This document shows, piece after piece, positions 18,611-26,696 of a stretch of 64,000 bases of DNA (position 1 is the stretch's first letter; each line of letters starts with the position of its first letter). The DNA lies in NCBI GenBank assembly GCA_937967455.1, contig CALCJK010000009.1, positions 62,001 through 126,000 of the forward strand, read 5' to 3'. Below the pieces are notes generated by a model. The model was not told the DNA's origin. It did no database searches and saw only the letters and a program-made list of their open reading frames with translations. Made by a program: the position numbers and the translations under genes. Source of the stretch: an uncultured bacterium (lineage in GTDB: Bacteria > Bacteroidota > Ignavibacteria > UBA10030 > BY39).

Positions 18611-18894
18611 ATATGTGTAAAAGTTTGCTGAAAAGAATTACTATTTTATCAGTATTTGTATTTTTTTATAATTAAAACAAGAATTTAGATATGGTAGTGA
18701 ATTGGAAATACAATAAATACTTGCAATTGTAATTGGATGAAAATGGGGAATGGGAAACAATATGCTTAGAAGAATATTTATTCGAATAATTTTAATGTTA
18801 AACCTGCGTTTTTTAATTTACGATAATTCTCACTAAAAATTGCTTTCAAGAAAATATGAAAATTTTAAAATGCATAGAAACAAAAAATTAAAGA
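18611..18894 (+). other. long leader without a recognisable gene
   Basis: Between the putative operator and the 64-residue ORF there are about 280 AT-rich bases. Only very short open frames occur, such as a 20-codon hydrophobic one starting at ATG 18613. No strong hairpin or T-run was seen. It may be an untranslated leader or the remains of a lost gene. Confidence 0.4.
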
Positions 18895-19089
18895 ATGGCA
18901 ACAATTGAAGCTTTCGATTCATACTTAAAATATTTTGAACCTTATGATAATTCAGAATTAAGAGATTTTATAGAAATGCATAGGAATATCTTTTTGGAAT
19001 TGCAAACTGAAGATGAACAGGCACGTTACTTTGAGTATTTTATAAAGGAGCTCAATTTGTTTTTTAAAGATAGGATAAATAAACAATGA
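18895..19089 (+). CDS. small acidic protein of unknown function, coupled to the Rrf2 regulator
   Basis: A 64-residue acidic, aromatic-rich, probably helical protein (FDSYLKYFEPYDNSELRDF) with no signal peptide, membrane segment or cysteine. I do not recognise it. Its stop overlaps the start of the Rrf2 gene in the ATGA form, which supports real translation and coupling. The location at the head of a redox/nitrogen-stress cluster suggests an accessory role there, but nothing in the sequence shows one. Confidence 0.55.
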   Translation: MATIEAFDSYLKYFEPYDNSELRDFIEMHRNIFLELQTEDEQARYFEYFIKELNLFFKDRINKQ

Positions 19090-19511
19090 GTTTAATATTT
19101 AGCCGACAATGTGAGTATGCAATTCAAGCTTTGATATATTTAGCAAAGCAGCCGCCTGAGAATTGGATATCTATTAAAGAAATTGCAAAAAAGCTTAAGA
19201 TTCCACAACACTTTTTAGGTAAAATAATGCAGTCGTTATCGGCGATGGGATTATTACAATCCCAAAAAGGACTTTTTGGTGGATTCGGACTTGCAAAATC
19301 TGCTAAACAGATTTTTATCTACGACATAGTAGAAGCTATTGACGGAGATGTTTATAGAAGGGAGTGTGTTCTGGGTTTCCCGAATTGTTCAGAAAAATCT
19401 CCATGTCCTGTTCACGATGAATGGAAAGACTTGAGAAACGGAATAGTAGAAATGATTAAAAAGAAGAGTTTATATGATATGTCTGAAGAAATTTTAAAAC
19501 CGGGTTATTAA
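19086..19511 (+). CDS. Rrf2-family iron-sulfur transcriptional regulator
   Basis: A 141-residue winged-helix regulator. The N-terminal Rrf2 helix-turn-helix is clear (CEYAIQALIYLAKQP, SIKEIAKKLKIPQHFLGKI). Three cysteines, C94, C101 and C107, lie in the cluster-binding loop (RECVLGFPNCSEKSPCPVH) with the spacing typical of [Fe-S] members such as NsrR and IscR. NsrR-type members sense nitric oxide. It sits directly upstream of a NapH-like polyferredoxin and an octaheme HAO-family cytochrome, so it is a good candidate sensor of NO or redox state for this cluster. The exact signal is inferred. Confidence 0.88.
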   Translation: MSLIFSRQCEYAIQALIYLAKQPPENWISIKEIAKKLKIPQHFLGKIMQSLSAMGLLQSQKGLFGGFGLAKSAKQIFIYDIVEAIDGDVYRRECVLGFPNCSEKSPCPVHDEWKDLRNGIVEMIKKKSLYDMSEEILKPGY

Positions 19512-19563
19512 TTTTAATAAAATTTTTTTATAAAAAGTAAGATAGAATTGTCTGATTAACAAT

Positions 19564-20763
19564 ATGACATTTCGTGAAAATATTGGCAACGAACAAAATG
19601 GAATAGAAGAATTCCATTTAGAGGAAAAACCTGCTCAGGTAAGTACAAAAAAAATTCCGCCTGAGTTACGCAAGTCAAGAATTAACTATTATTCTGAGCC
19701 TAATGTTATAAAACGATTTTTTTGGCGGCTAAAGGAAGATTCACAATATTTCCGTCTTTTGATGCAAATTACATTTGCTTTGCTTGTTATCTGGATTGGT
19801 GTAGAGTTCTATTTATTTGTAAAATGGGGTGAAAGTGGTGGTCAGCTGCCGTTTTACGGACGACCACCAGGCGTTGAAGGCTTTTTACCTATTAGTGCCT
19901 TAATAAGTTTAAAGTATTGGATAAAAACTGGTATAATAAATGATATTCATCCATCAGGATTGTTTATCCTTGTAGCTATATTATTGATAGGCCTATTTTT
20001 AAAGAAAAGTTTTTGTAGTTGGCTTTGTCCAATTGGTTTTATAAGTGAATCATTATGGAATTTCGGAAAAAAGTTATTTGGCAAAAATATCACTTTACCG
20101 CGTTTATTAGATATTCCATTGCGTTCATTAAAATATTTACTGCTTGGATTTTTCATCTGGGCTATATTCTGGACAATGGATACACAAACCCTCAAAGCAT
20201 TTATTTACAGCCCTTATAATAAAATGGCTGATGTAAAAATGTATTATTTTTTTGCAAAAATATCACAATTTGCATTGTGGACTATCATAATTTTAGTTTT
20301 GCTGTCTGTTTTTATAAAAAATTTTTGGTGCAGATATTTGTGCCCATACGGGGCTCTTTTAGGAATCTTGGGTTTACTTAGTCCTATTAAAATAAAACGC
20401 AATACTAAATATTGTATCGATTGCAAATTGTGTACAAAAGCCTGTCCATCAAATATTAAAGTTCACAAAGTTAAAACTATCTGGAGCGATGAATGTACAA
20501 GTTGTTTAGAATGTGTACAAGCTTGTCCAGTAAAAAATACTCTGGAGCTAAAAACTTACATAACTAAAACACGAGTGCAGAATTGGGTATTTGCTACACT
20601 CATAATAGGTTTATTTGTTGCTATAACAGGACTTGCAATGATAACAGGTCATTGGCAAAATAAAATATCCAAGGAGGAGTACTTAAAGCGTTTCAAAGAA
20701 TTGGATAAACCACTATATCAACATAATGGTGGCAGGGTTCCAGAATACGGAGAAAATGATTGA
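19564..20763 (+). CDS. NapH/CcoG-like membrane polyferredoxin
   Basis: A 399-residue inner-membrane protein with about five or six helices and a cytoplasmic ferredoxin domain. Two CxxxCP motifs characteristic of NapH/NosR proteins are present (FCSWLCPIG near 155, WCRYLCPYGA near 258). Two [4Fe-4S] motifs follow (CIDCKLCTKACP and CTSCLECVQACP, residues about 285-325). Such proteins take electrons from quinol and pass them to periplasmic reductases. It lies between the Rrf2 regulator and the HAO-type cytochrome, so it may be the quinol-side electron donor for that cytochrome. The first 60 residues are hydrophilic and unusual in length. Confidence 0.82.
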   Translation: MTFRENIGNEQNGIEEFHLEEKPAQVSTKKIPPELRKSRINYYSEPNVIKRFFWRLKEDSQYFRLLMQITFALLVIWIGVEFYLFVKWGESGGQLPFYGRPPGVEGFLPISALISLKYWIKTGIINDIHPSGLFILVAILLIGLFLKKSFCSWLCPIGFISESLWNFGKKLFGKNITLPRLLDIPLRSLKYLLLGFFIWAIFWTMDTQTLKAFIYSPYNKMADVKMYYFFAKISQFALWTIIILVLLSVFIKNFWCRYLCPYGALLGILGLLSPIKIKRNTKYCIDCKLCTKACPSNIKVHKVKTIWSDECTSCLECVQACPVKNTLELKTYITKTRVQNWVFATLIIGLFVAITGLAMITGHWQNKISKEEYLKRFKELDKPLYQHNGGRVPEYGEND

Positions 20764-20808
20764 GCATGGAATTTTTTAAAAAATGAAAAATTAAGTGAGT
20801 ATAAGAGA

Positions 20809-20976
20809 ATGGTAAAAAGAAAAATAATTAAAATAGATGAATCGCTTTGTAATGGTTATGCTTTGTGTTTCCCATCGTATCCTGAAAGCACACTCCAGAT
20901 AATTAACGTTAAAGCAAAGCTTGTGAAAGAAAGTTATTATGACGGACTCTGTACTTGCTTAGGAGATCGCCCCTGA
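20809..20976 (+). pseudogene. decayed dicluster [4Fe-4S] ferredoxin
   Basis: A 55-codon frame clearly follows the N-terminal part of a two-cluster ferredoxin family (KIIKIDESLCNGYALCFPSY, then TLQIINVKAKLVKES). Expected cluster cysteines have been replaced: position 17 is Tyr, 24 is Tyr, 44 is Tyr and 54 is Arg, while C14, C20 and C50 remain. Each change is a single transition from a cysteine codon (TGT to TAT, TGC to CGC). The frame stops at TGA 20974-20976, where intact relatives continue with CPEGA. It starts 45 bases after the polyferredoxin gene. It cannot bind two normal clusters, so I call it a pseudogene; recruitment to another role is not excluded. Confidence 0.7.
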
Positions 20977-21003
20977 AACGTTCTCTCATTTCAGGTTTAA
21001 TTT
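20972..21003 (+). terminator. hairpin with T-rich tail at the end of the ferredoxin remnant
   Basis: CCTGAAA (20972-20978) pairs with TTTCAGG (20989-20995) across a 10-base loop, followed by TTTAATTT. It overlaps the stop codon of the decayed ferredoxin. It could end the Rrf2-polyferredoxin transcript and leave the cytochrome gene with its own promoter. Confidence 0.5.
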
Positions 21004-21189
21004 AAGACAAGAATATGTTTAGCAGGAAACTGAAATTTTATGTGGGAAAATATAGGACAGGATTTTGCTCAATTTATGTGATTTATTTTTATCTCAGTGT
21101 GCAATTGTTAAATGTTTTCTCATGTAAGTCTAAAATATTCAATTTAAAAATCAATTTATTGAAACAACAAAATTAATAAAGGAGGATTT

Positions 21190-22443
21190 ATGAAGAATTT
21201 ATCTTACAAATTATTAATCACAGTTCTTTTAATTTTCTCGTGTATCATCGTTGCATCAGCTCAGACCTGCATCGAGTGTCATAAGCGATACACACCGAAT
21301 ATAGTCGAAGACTGGGAATTAAGTAAACATAGTCAGAGCGATGTTATGTGTTCTACCTGTCATGGTGAAAATCACAACTCGTTAACTACAGTAGGACTTG
21401 CGAAGATACCTACACCTGAAAAATGTGCAGAATGTCATGAAGAGAAAGTTGAACAATATAAAAAAGGAAAACATGCATATGCCTGGGCGGCAATGAAAGC
21501 AATGCCAACTGCACATCTGCAACCTATGGCATTGATGGAAGGAATGAAGGGCTGTGGTGGGTGCCATAAAATTGGTGCAAAGACTGAAGCTGAAATCAAG
21601 GAATTGAAAAAAGATGGAGCGGGTTTCGGCGTTGCTTCCTGTGATGCTTGCCACACTCGTCATATCTTTTCAGTGCAGGAGGCAAAACAACCGCAAGCTT
21701 GCCAGACCTGCCATATGGGTTTTGATCATCCACAATGGGAAATGTATTCTTCATCAAAGCATGGTGTCCGGTATTTACTTAAACAAACTAAAATTTTACC
21801 AGAAAATGCTTCGGCTCCAACATGTCAAACATGCCATATGCAGGAAGGTAACCACGAAGTACGAACTGCGTGGGGTTTCCTGGCTGTACGTTTACCTATG
21901 CCAGAAGATAAACAATGGAAAGAGGATCGCACAACAATCTTACAAGCTTTAAATGTACTTGACCCTCAGGGAAATCCAACACCGCGTTTGGATGTTGTTA
22001 AAACTGCTGATGTAGTTCGGCTTTCGCAAACAGATTGGCAGAGAGAGCGAGATAAAATGATAAAAACCTGCAACCAGTGTCATTCAGTTAATTTTGTTAA
22101 AAATGAATTAGAAAAGGGAGATAAAATGATTAAAGAAGCTGACCATTTGATGGCAAAAGCAATTCGAATTGTGGCGGATTTATACAAAGATGGCATAATT
22201 AAAAAACCCAAAAACTATGCTTATAACTTCCCTGATTTGCTGACTTTTCACGATGCACCAACAGAGATTGAACAGAAATTGTTTGTTATGTTTCTTGAGC
22301 ATAGGATGCGGGCATTTCAGGGAACATTTCACGCTAATCCGGATTATGCATTATGGTATGGTTGGAGCGAAATGCAGAGAAGTTTGACAGAAATTAAGAA
22401 CCTCGCCACCGATATGCGAGAAAAAGTAAAAAAATATAAGTGA
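21190..22443 (+). CDS. octaheme c-type cytochrome of the hydroxylamine oxidoreductase (HAO) family
   Basis: A 417-residue secreted protein with a signal peptide (residues 1-24, ending ASA-Q) and exactly eight CxxCH heme sites, at C27, C54, C79, C122, C151, C171, C212 and C294. The count, the spacing, the CDACHTRH segment after heme 5 and the helical C-terminus (MRAFQGTFHANPDY) fit the HAO family of periplasmic octaheme enzymes. Members oxidise hydroxylamine or hydrazine, or reduce nitrite/NO when the heme-crosslinking tyrosine is missing. Which type this is needs an alignment around residues 375-400. A strong AAAGGAGG precedes the ATG. The NapH-like gene and Rrf2 regulator upstream favour a reductive or NO-detoxifying role over ammonia oxidation. 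Confidence 0.82.
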   Translation: MKNLSYKLLITVLLIFSCIIVASAQTCIECHKRYTPNIVEDWELSKHSQSDVMCSTCHGENHNSLTTVGLAKIPTPEKCAECHEEKVEQYKKGKHAYAWAAMKAMPTAHLQPMALMEGMKGCGGCHKIGAKTEAEIKELKKDGAGFGVASCDACHTRHIFSVQEAKQPQACQTCHMGFDHPQWEMYSSSKHGVRYLLKQTKILPENASAPTCQTCHMQEGNHEVRTAWGFLAVRLPMPEDKQWKEDRTTILQALNVLDPQGNPTPRLDVVKTADVVRLSQTDWQRERDKMIKTCNQCHSVNFVKNELEKGDKMIKEADHLMAKAIRIVADLYKDGIIKKPKNYAYNFPDLLTFHDAPTEIEQKLFVMFLEHRMRAFQGTFHANPDYALWYGWSEMQRSLTEIKNLATDMREKVKKYK

Positions 22444-22732
22444 CATGATGTTAATTAACAAGAGGGAGTGTAACTTTTTTACTCCCCAGTTATCAATAGA
22501 AATAAGTAAATTATTTTCAGTTTTTTCAAGTTTTAAAAATATTTTACCATTTTAATTCTTAACCATCTTTGTCCATATAATGCATTACTTGGTGTTTTAA
22601 GGTTGTTAAGCCCTATAAAAATTTTCTTAATACAAAAACCTGTATTGAGTGTGAAATATATACAAAATCTGTCTGAATGATATTATGGTACATAAACAAA
22701 AATAAGTACTTAATCTTAAATAAAAATAAGTG
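22444..22732. other. intergenic stretch without a gene
   Basis: AT-rich, with no convincing frame. It has a weak stem GGGAGT/ACTCCC (22464-22469, 22481-22486) without a following T-run, and a direct repeat of AAAAATAAGT about 24 bases apart near 22699 and 22722. Confidence 0.5.
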
Positions 22733-22825
22733 GTGCGATAAAACTTGCAGTGTACAAGTCGATAGCTGAATATAAATGAATGAATAACAAAATCATTATT
22801 ATCTGCAATGTGAGACTTATCGCAC
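22733..22825 (+). ncRNA. nested stem structure between HAO and pst genes (possible small RNA or terminator)
   Basis: GTGCGATAA (22733-22741) pairs perfectly with TTATCGCAC (22817-22825). Inside it TTGCAG (22745-22750) pairs with CTGCAA (22803-22808), and a small AATGA/TCATT hairpin lies at the tip. The outer stem is followed by TTTAATTTT. No frame is read through it. It could be a small RNA with an end signal, or a mobile-element remnant. Pairing is seen directly; function is unknown. Confidence 0.4.
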
Positions 22826-22892
22826 TTTAATTTTCTCAAAATTACAAAATCGATGTATCTAAAATACTGCTAAAAGTTTTCATTTAAGCTTC

Positions 22893-22946
22893 TTAACAAT
22901 TTCTTAACATTTACATAATTATTTCGTAATATTCCTTTTTTATATT
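22893..22946 (+). promoter_or_regulatory. Pho-box-like repeats and -10 element of pstS
   Basis: TTAACA occurs at 22893-22898 and again at 22904-22909, exactly 11 bp apart. Weaker copies continue in the same register at 22915 (ATAATT) and 22926 (GTAATA). A TATATT -10 box (22941-22946) starts 9 bp after the last copy, and there is no separate -35 box. Eleven-base direct repeats replacing the -35 box are the layout of PhoB/PhoP-activated promoters. Confidence 0.65.
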
Positions 22947-22976
22947 TATGAATAATAATAAATAGGAAAATGGTTA

Positions 22977-23804
22977 ATGATGCAAAAACTGCTCATTTTA
23001 ATAATCGCAACTTTTATATTCTTTGGTTTCATTCAGAAAGGTGAAACCATTACGGTGAAAGGTTCTGACACGATGGTGATCCTTGCTCAAAGATGGGCAG
23101 AGGTGTATATGTCGAAACACCCAAATGTTACAATTCAAGTGACAGGTGGGGGTTCAGGTACAGGAATTTCTGCACTTATAAACGGGACGACAGATATTTG
23201 TAATTCATCTCGCCCTATTAAACCATCAGAACGCCAGAAGCTAAAAGAAAAATACGGGGTTGGCGGTATTGAAATAAAATGTGCTCTGGATGGTCTTTCA
23301 ATCTATGTCCATGAATCAAACCCAGTTGATTCACTGACTATTGAGCAAGTGCGAAATATTTTCAAAGGAGTTATCACAAATTGGAAAGATGTTGGTGGAC
23401 TTGATGCAAAAATTATTTTGTATAGCCGTGAAAATAACTCTGGTACATATGTTTACTTTAAGGATGAAGTTTTATTGGGAGAGGATTTCTCACCAAAAAC
23501 TCAACATATGCCAGGAACTGCAGCAGTCGTAAATGCTGTGTCGAAAGATAAATTCGCCATTGGTTATGGTGGCGCCGCATACGGAAAAGGAATCAAGGAG
23601 TTGAAGATAAAAAAAGATGCATCATCCCCTGCATATTATCCATCAATAGAAAATATTAAAAACGGGAATTATCCAATATCTCGTTATTTGTATATGTACC
23701 TACGAAATAAACCTACAGGTGTATTGAAGGAGTATATTGATTGGATTTTGAGTTCTGAAGGTCAAGAGATTGTTTCGAAGGTTGGGTATTTTCCGCTGAA
23801 ATAA
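22977..23804 (+). CDS. pstS: phosphate ABC transporter, periplasmic phosphate-binding protein
   Basis: A 275-residue protein with a signal peptide (about residues 1-23) and no lipobox cysteine, so it should be free in the periplasm. The phosphate-binding motifs KGSDTMV and TGGGSGTGISALINGTTDI are present, with SRENNSGTYVYF later in the chain. It is the first gene of pstSCAB-phoU and shares one base with pstC (TAATG). ATG codons at 22977 and 22980 are both possible starts. Expression should rise in phosphate starvation through the Pho-like repeats upstream. Confidence 0.93.
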   Translation: MMQKLLILIIATFIFFGFIQKGETITVKGSDTMVILAQRWAEVYMSKHPNVTIQVTGGGSGTGISALINGTTDICNSSRPIKPSERQKLKEKYGVGGIEIKCALDGLSIYVHESNPVDSLTIEQVRNIFKGVITNWKDVGGLDAKIILYSRENNSGTYVYFKDEVLLGEDFSPKTQHMPGTAAVVNAVSKDKFAIGYGGAAYGKGIKELKIKKDASSPAYYPSIENIKNGNYPISRYLYMYLRNKPTGVLKEYIDWILSSEGQEIVSKVGYFPLK

Positions 23805-24958
23805 TGTTCAAAATCCATTCAAAAAAGTCGAATGCGTCCAATATGAATGCATTAGGCTCGGTAGAGACATCGGAGAATAGACAAACCGAAATTAATTCTC
23901 ATAATATAGGCGAAAAAAAATACGGAGGTAATACTCGTTCACTGCTTAGAAAACGATTCAGAATTGGTGAGTTTCTTGTCGAAAAGTTCATCACTGTCGT
24001 GGCATTAATCTCTTTTGTTATGATTATACTCATTTTTGTTTTTGTCTTCCGTGAGGCATCGCCGATATTTTTATCTAAAGAGCAAGATGCCTCAATGGTT
24101 ATTGAAGAGGAACAAGAAACATACGGTGAAATTGATGGCACTTTACGTGTGACAACTTCAGGCAAATCCTCGTTGGAAACATCAGGTGGTGAGGGAAAAG
24201 GTACACTCAAAAATCTTATTGGAACAACGTGGCAGCCAATTTCTGAGCAACCAAAGTACGGCTTACTTCCGTTAATTGTTGGAAGTTTCAAAGTTACAAT
24301 TGTAGCCGTATTATTTGCAACACCTATTGCGCTCTTAGCAGCGCTTTTTACAGCGATGTTCGCACCTAAATGGGCAAAGGAAGTCCTAAAACCCTCTATT
24401 GAAATTTTAGCAGGCTTTCCTTCTGTTGTTATTGGTTTCTTCGCGCTTATTGTAATGGCAACTGTTTTTCAGAATTTCTTTGGATTTGAGTATCGGTTAA
24501 ATGCATTTTTAGGTGGTATCGCTCTTTCTCTCGCAGTTATTCCGATTATTTTTACCGTCACAGAAGATTCGCTTTCACGTGTACCGAAAGTTCTAACCGA
24601 AGCTAGTTTTGCACTCGGTGCAACAAAATGGCAAACTGCTATCTTTGTTGTTTTTCCTGCAGCAACTCCTGGTATCTTTGCTGCTATCCTTTTAGGTATT
24701 GGTCGTGCGTTTGGCGAAACAATGATTGTGATGATGGCAACAGGCAATGCTGCAATTTTTTCTGTGAATTTTTTCGAACCTGTACGAACAATGTCAGCAA
24801 CAATCGGTGCTGAAATGGCAGAAGTAATTTTCGGGGATACGCATTATAACATCCTTTTCCTCATTGGCTCAATCCTTTTTATATTTACATTCACGCTTAA
24901 CGCTATCGCCGAAGTGTTCATCCGTCAGCGACTAATGAAACGTTTTCAGGGGTTATGA
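23804..24958 (+). CDS. pstC: phosphate ABC transporter permease PstC
   Basis: A 384-residue membrane subunit, longer than the usual 300-340. The extra length is a hydrophilic N-terminal tail of about 60 residues and a hydrophilic segment of about 65 residues between the first helix (about 63-85) and the permease core. The core starts near residue 150 (LLPLIVGSFKVTIVAVLFATPIA, cited in part as LLPLIVGSFKVT) and has the coupling loop [20 protein letters not shown]. It shares 4 bases with pstA. The fused insertions suggest a divergent PstC lineage but the transport core is intact. Confidence 0.92.
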   Translation: MFKIHSKKSNASNMNALGSVETSENRQTEINSHNIGEKKYGGNTRSLLRKRFRIGEFLVEKFITVVALISFVMIILIFVFVFREASPIFLSKEQDASMVIEEEQETYGEIDGTLRVTTSGKSSLETSGGEGKGTLKNLIGTTWQPISEQPKYGLLPLIVGSFKVTIVAVLFATPIALLAALFTAMFAPKWAKEVLKPSIEILAGFPSVVIGFFALIVMATVFQNFFGFEYRLNAFLGGIALSLAVIPIIFTVTEDSLSRVPKVLTEASFALGATKWQTAIFVVFPAATPGIFAAILLGIGRAFGETMIVMMATGNAAIFSVNFFEPVRTMSATIGAEMAEVIFGDTHYNILFLIGSILFIFTFTLNAIAEVFIRQRLMKRFQGL

Positions 24959-25860
24959 TGACGAGAAAGATACTAATTGGAAATTCTGTTATTGGTATCT
25001 CAGCTATGAGTGCATTAATTATTGTCTTAGCTGTACTTATCATCATGGTAGATATTGTTGTTGGAGGTTGGAGTACATTGTCGTGGGAATTTTTAATTGG
25101 CGAACCGAAAGAAGGGATGACAGAAGGTGGGATCTTCCCTGCAATCTTTGGAACTTTCTTGCTTGTTATCATTATGTCAATTGCTGGCCTTCCTGTTGGT
25201 ACAATAACTGCTATTTACCTAAGCGAGTATGCCAGTCAACAATCTATTCTCCCTCGAATAATTAGATTCGCAGTGAACACGCTTGCTGGTGTACCTGCTA
25301 TTGTTTTTGGTTTATTCGGATTAGGATTTTTCATTCAATTTGTCGGAAATGGACTGGATAAACTTTTCACTGGAGGAATCGAATTAAAATGGGGACAACC
25401 GAACATTCTATGGGCGAGCATGACTATGGCATTGCTAACACTTCCTGTTGTAATTGTTTCTGTTGAGGAAGCAATTAGAGCTATACCACGAGAACAACGT
25501 GAAGCAAGTCTGGCACTCGGTGCAACAAAGTGGCAAACAATATGGAAAGTCGTTCTACCACATTCATTTACAGGAATCTTGACGGGTGGTATTCTAGCCG
25601 TAAGTCGCGGTGCTGGAGAAGTTGCACCAATTCTGTTTACCGGTGCAGCATACTTTTTACCGAAACTTCCTAATTCACTCTCTGATCAATTTATGGAACT
25701 TGGTTATCATATTTATATTATGTCCACACAATCACCAGATGTAGAGGCAACGCGGGGGATTCAGTATGCTACAACGCTTGTATTATTGCTTTTAACGTTT
25801 ACATTAAATTTCTCAGCAATATTTTTGCGTTATAAAATCCGTAAAACATCCACACTTTAA
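24955..25860 (+). CDS. pstA: phosphate ABC transporter permease PstA
   Basis: A 301-residue inner-membrane subunit with about six helices. The EAA-type coupling loop [21 protein letters not shown] contacts the ATPase; the same sequence pattern occurs in PstC. The start ATG overlaps the pstC stop in the ATGA form. PstC and PstA form the phosphate channel driven by PstB. Confidence 0.94.
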   Translation: MMTRKILIGNSVIGISAMSALIIVLAVLIIMVDIVVGGWSTLSWEFLIGEPKEGMTEGGIFPAIFGTFLLVIIMSIAGLPVGTITAIYLSEYASQQSILPRIIRFAVNTLAGVPAIVFGLFGLGFFIQFVGNGLDKLFTGGIELKWGQPNILWASMTMALLTLPVVIVSVEEAIRAIPREQREASLALGATKWQTIWKVVLPHSFTGILTGGILAVSRGAGEVAPILFTGAAYFLPKLPNSLSDQFMELGYHIYIMSTQSPDVEATRGIQYATTLVLLLLTFTLNFSAIFLRYKIRKTSTL

Positions 25861-25862
25861 GC

Positions 25863-26627
25863 ATGGAAAAAGATTATCCTAAAATTCAAACTGTTGGTCT
25901 AAGCCTATTTTATGGCACTAAGCAAGCGCTCCACAATGTTTCAATTAAAATCCCTTCGCATCACGTTACTGCACTAATTGGTCCATCAGGTTGTGGCAAA
26001 TCCACTTTCCTTCGTTCACTAAATCGAATGAACGATTTGATTGAGGATGTTCGGATTGAAGGTAAAGTAGAGATCGATCAAATCGATATTTATAATGGTT
26101 CCATTGACGTTGTTGAACTACGAAAAAAAGTTGGAATGATCTTTCAGAAATCGAACCCTTTCCCTAAATCGATTTACGACAATGTTGCATACGGACCTCG
26201 TATCAACGGAATCAAAGATAAAAGAATACTAGATGATATTGTGGAACGTAGCTTGCGCCGTGCAGCACTATGGGATGAAGTTAAAGATGATTTGAAAAAG
26301 AGTGGATTAGCTCTCTCAGGTGGACAGCAACAGAGATTATGCATTGCTAGGGCACTTGCTGTTGATCCAGAAATTCTTCTGATGGATGAGCCTGCTAGCG
26401 CCCTTGATCCTATTGCCACATCGAAGATAGAGGAGTTGATCTATGAGTTAAAAGAAAACTACACCATTGTCATTGTAACTCATAATATGCAACAAGCAGC
26501 ACGTGTTAGTGATTTTACTGCATTCTTTTATCTCGGAGAATTAATTGAGTTTGATGAAACAAAACGACTGTTTACCTCTCCAGCAAAGAAACAAACTGAA
26601 GATTATATTACAGGAAGATTTGGATGA
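25863..26627 (+). CDS. pstB: phosphate ABC transporter ATP-binding protein
   Basis: A 254-residue ATPase. Walker A is GPSGCGKST, the signature is [15 protein letters not shown], Walker B is [13 protein letters not shown], and the switch histidine is in [13 protein letters not shown]. Length and motifs match PstB closely. It starts 2 bases after pstA. Confidence 0.96.
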   Translation: MEKDYPKIQTVGLSLFYGTKQALHNVSIKIPSHHVTALIGPSGCGKSTFLRSLNRMNDLIEDVRIEGKVEIDQIDIYNGSIDVVELRKKVGMIFQKSNPFPKSIYDNVAYGPRINGIKDKRILDDIVERSLRRAALWDEVKDDLKKSGLALSGGQQQRLCIARALAVDPEILLMDEPASALDPIATSKIEELIYELKENYTIVIVTHNMQQAARVSDFTAFFYLGELIEFDETKRLFTSPAKKQTEDYITGRFG

Positions 26628-26696
26628 CAAAAAAAATACTAACAGTAAAAAATTATAGCTATTTTACAGATCTATTTTTTAATTTTGAGTTGATTT

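Noticed and set aside
22464..22486. GGGAGT/ACTCCC stem after the HAO gene as a terminator
   Set aside because: No T-run follows on either strand, so it is not a convincing intrinsic terminator.
22627..22839. 70-codon minus-strand frame between the HAO and pst genes
   Set aside because: Composition is random-looking and it covers the inverted-repeat element; no ribosome binding site.
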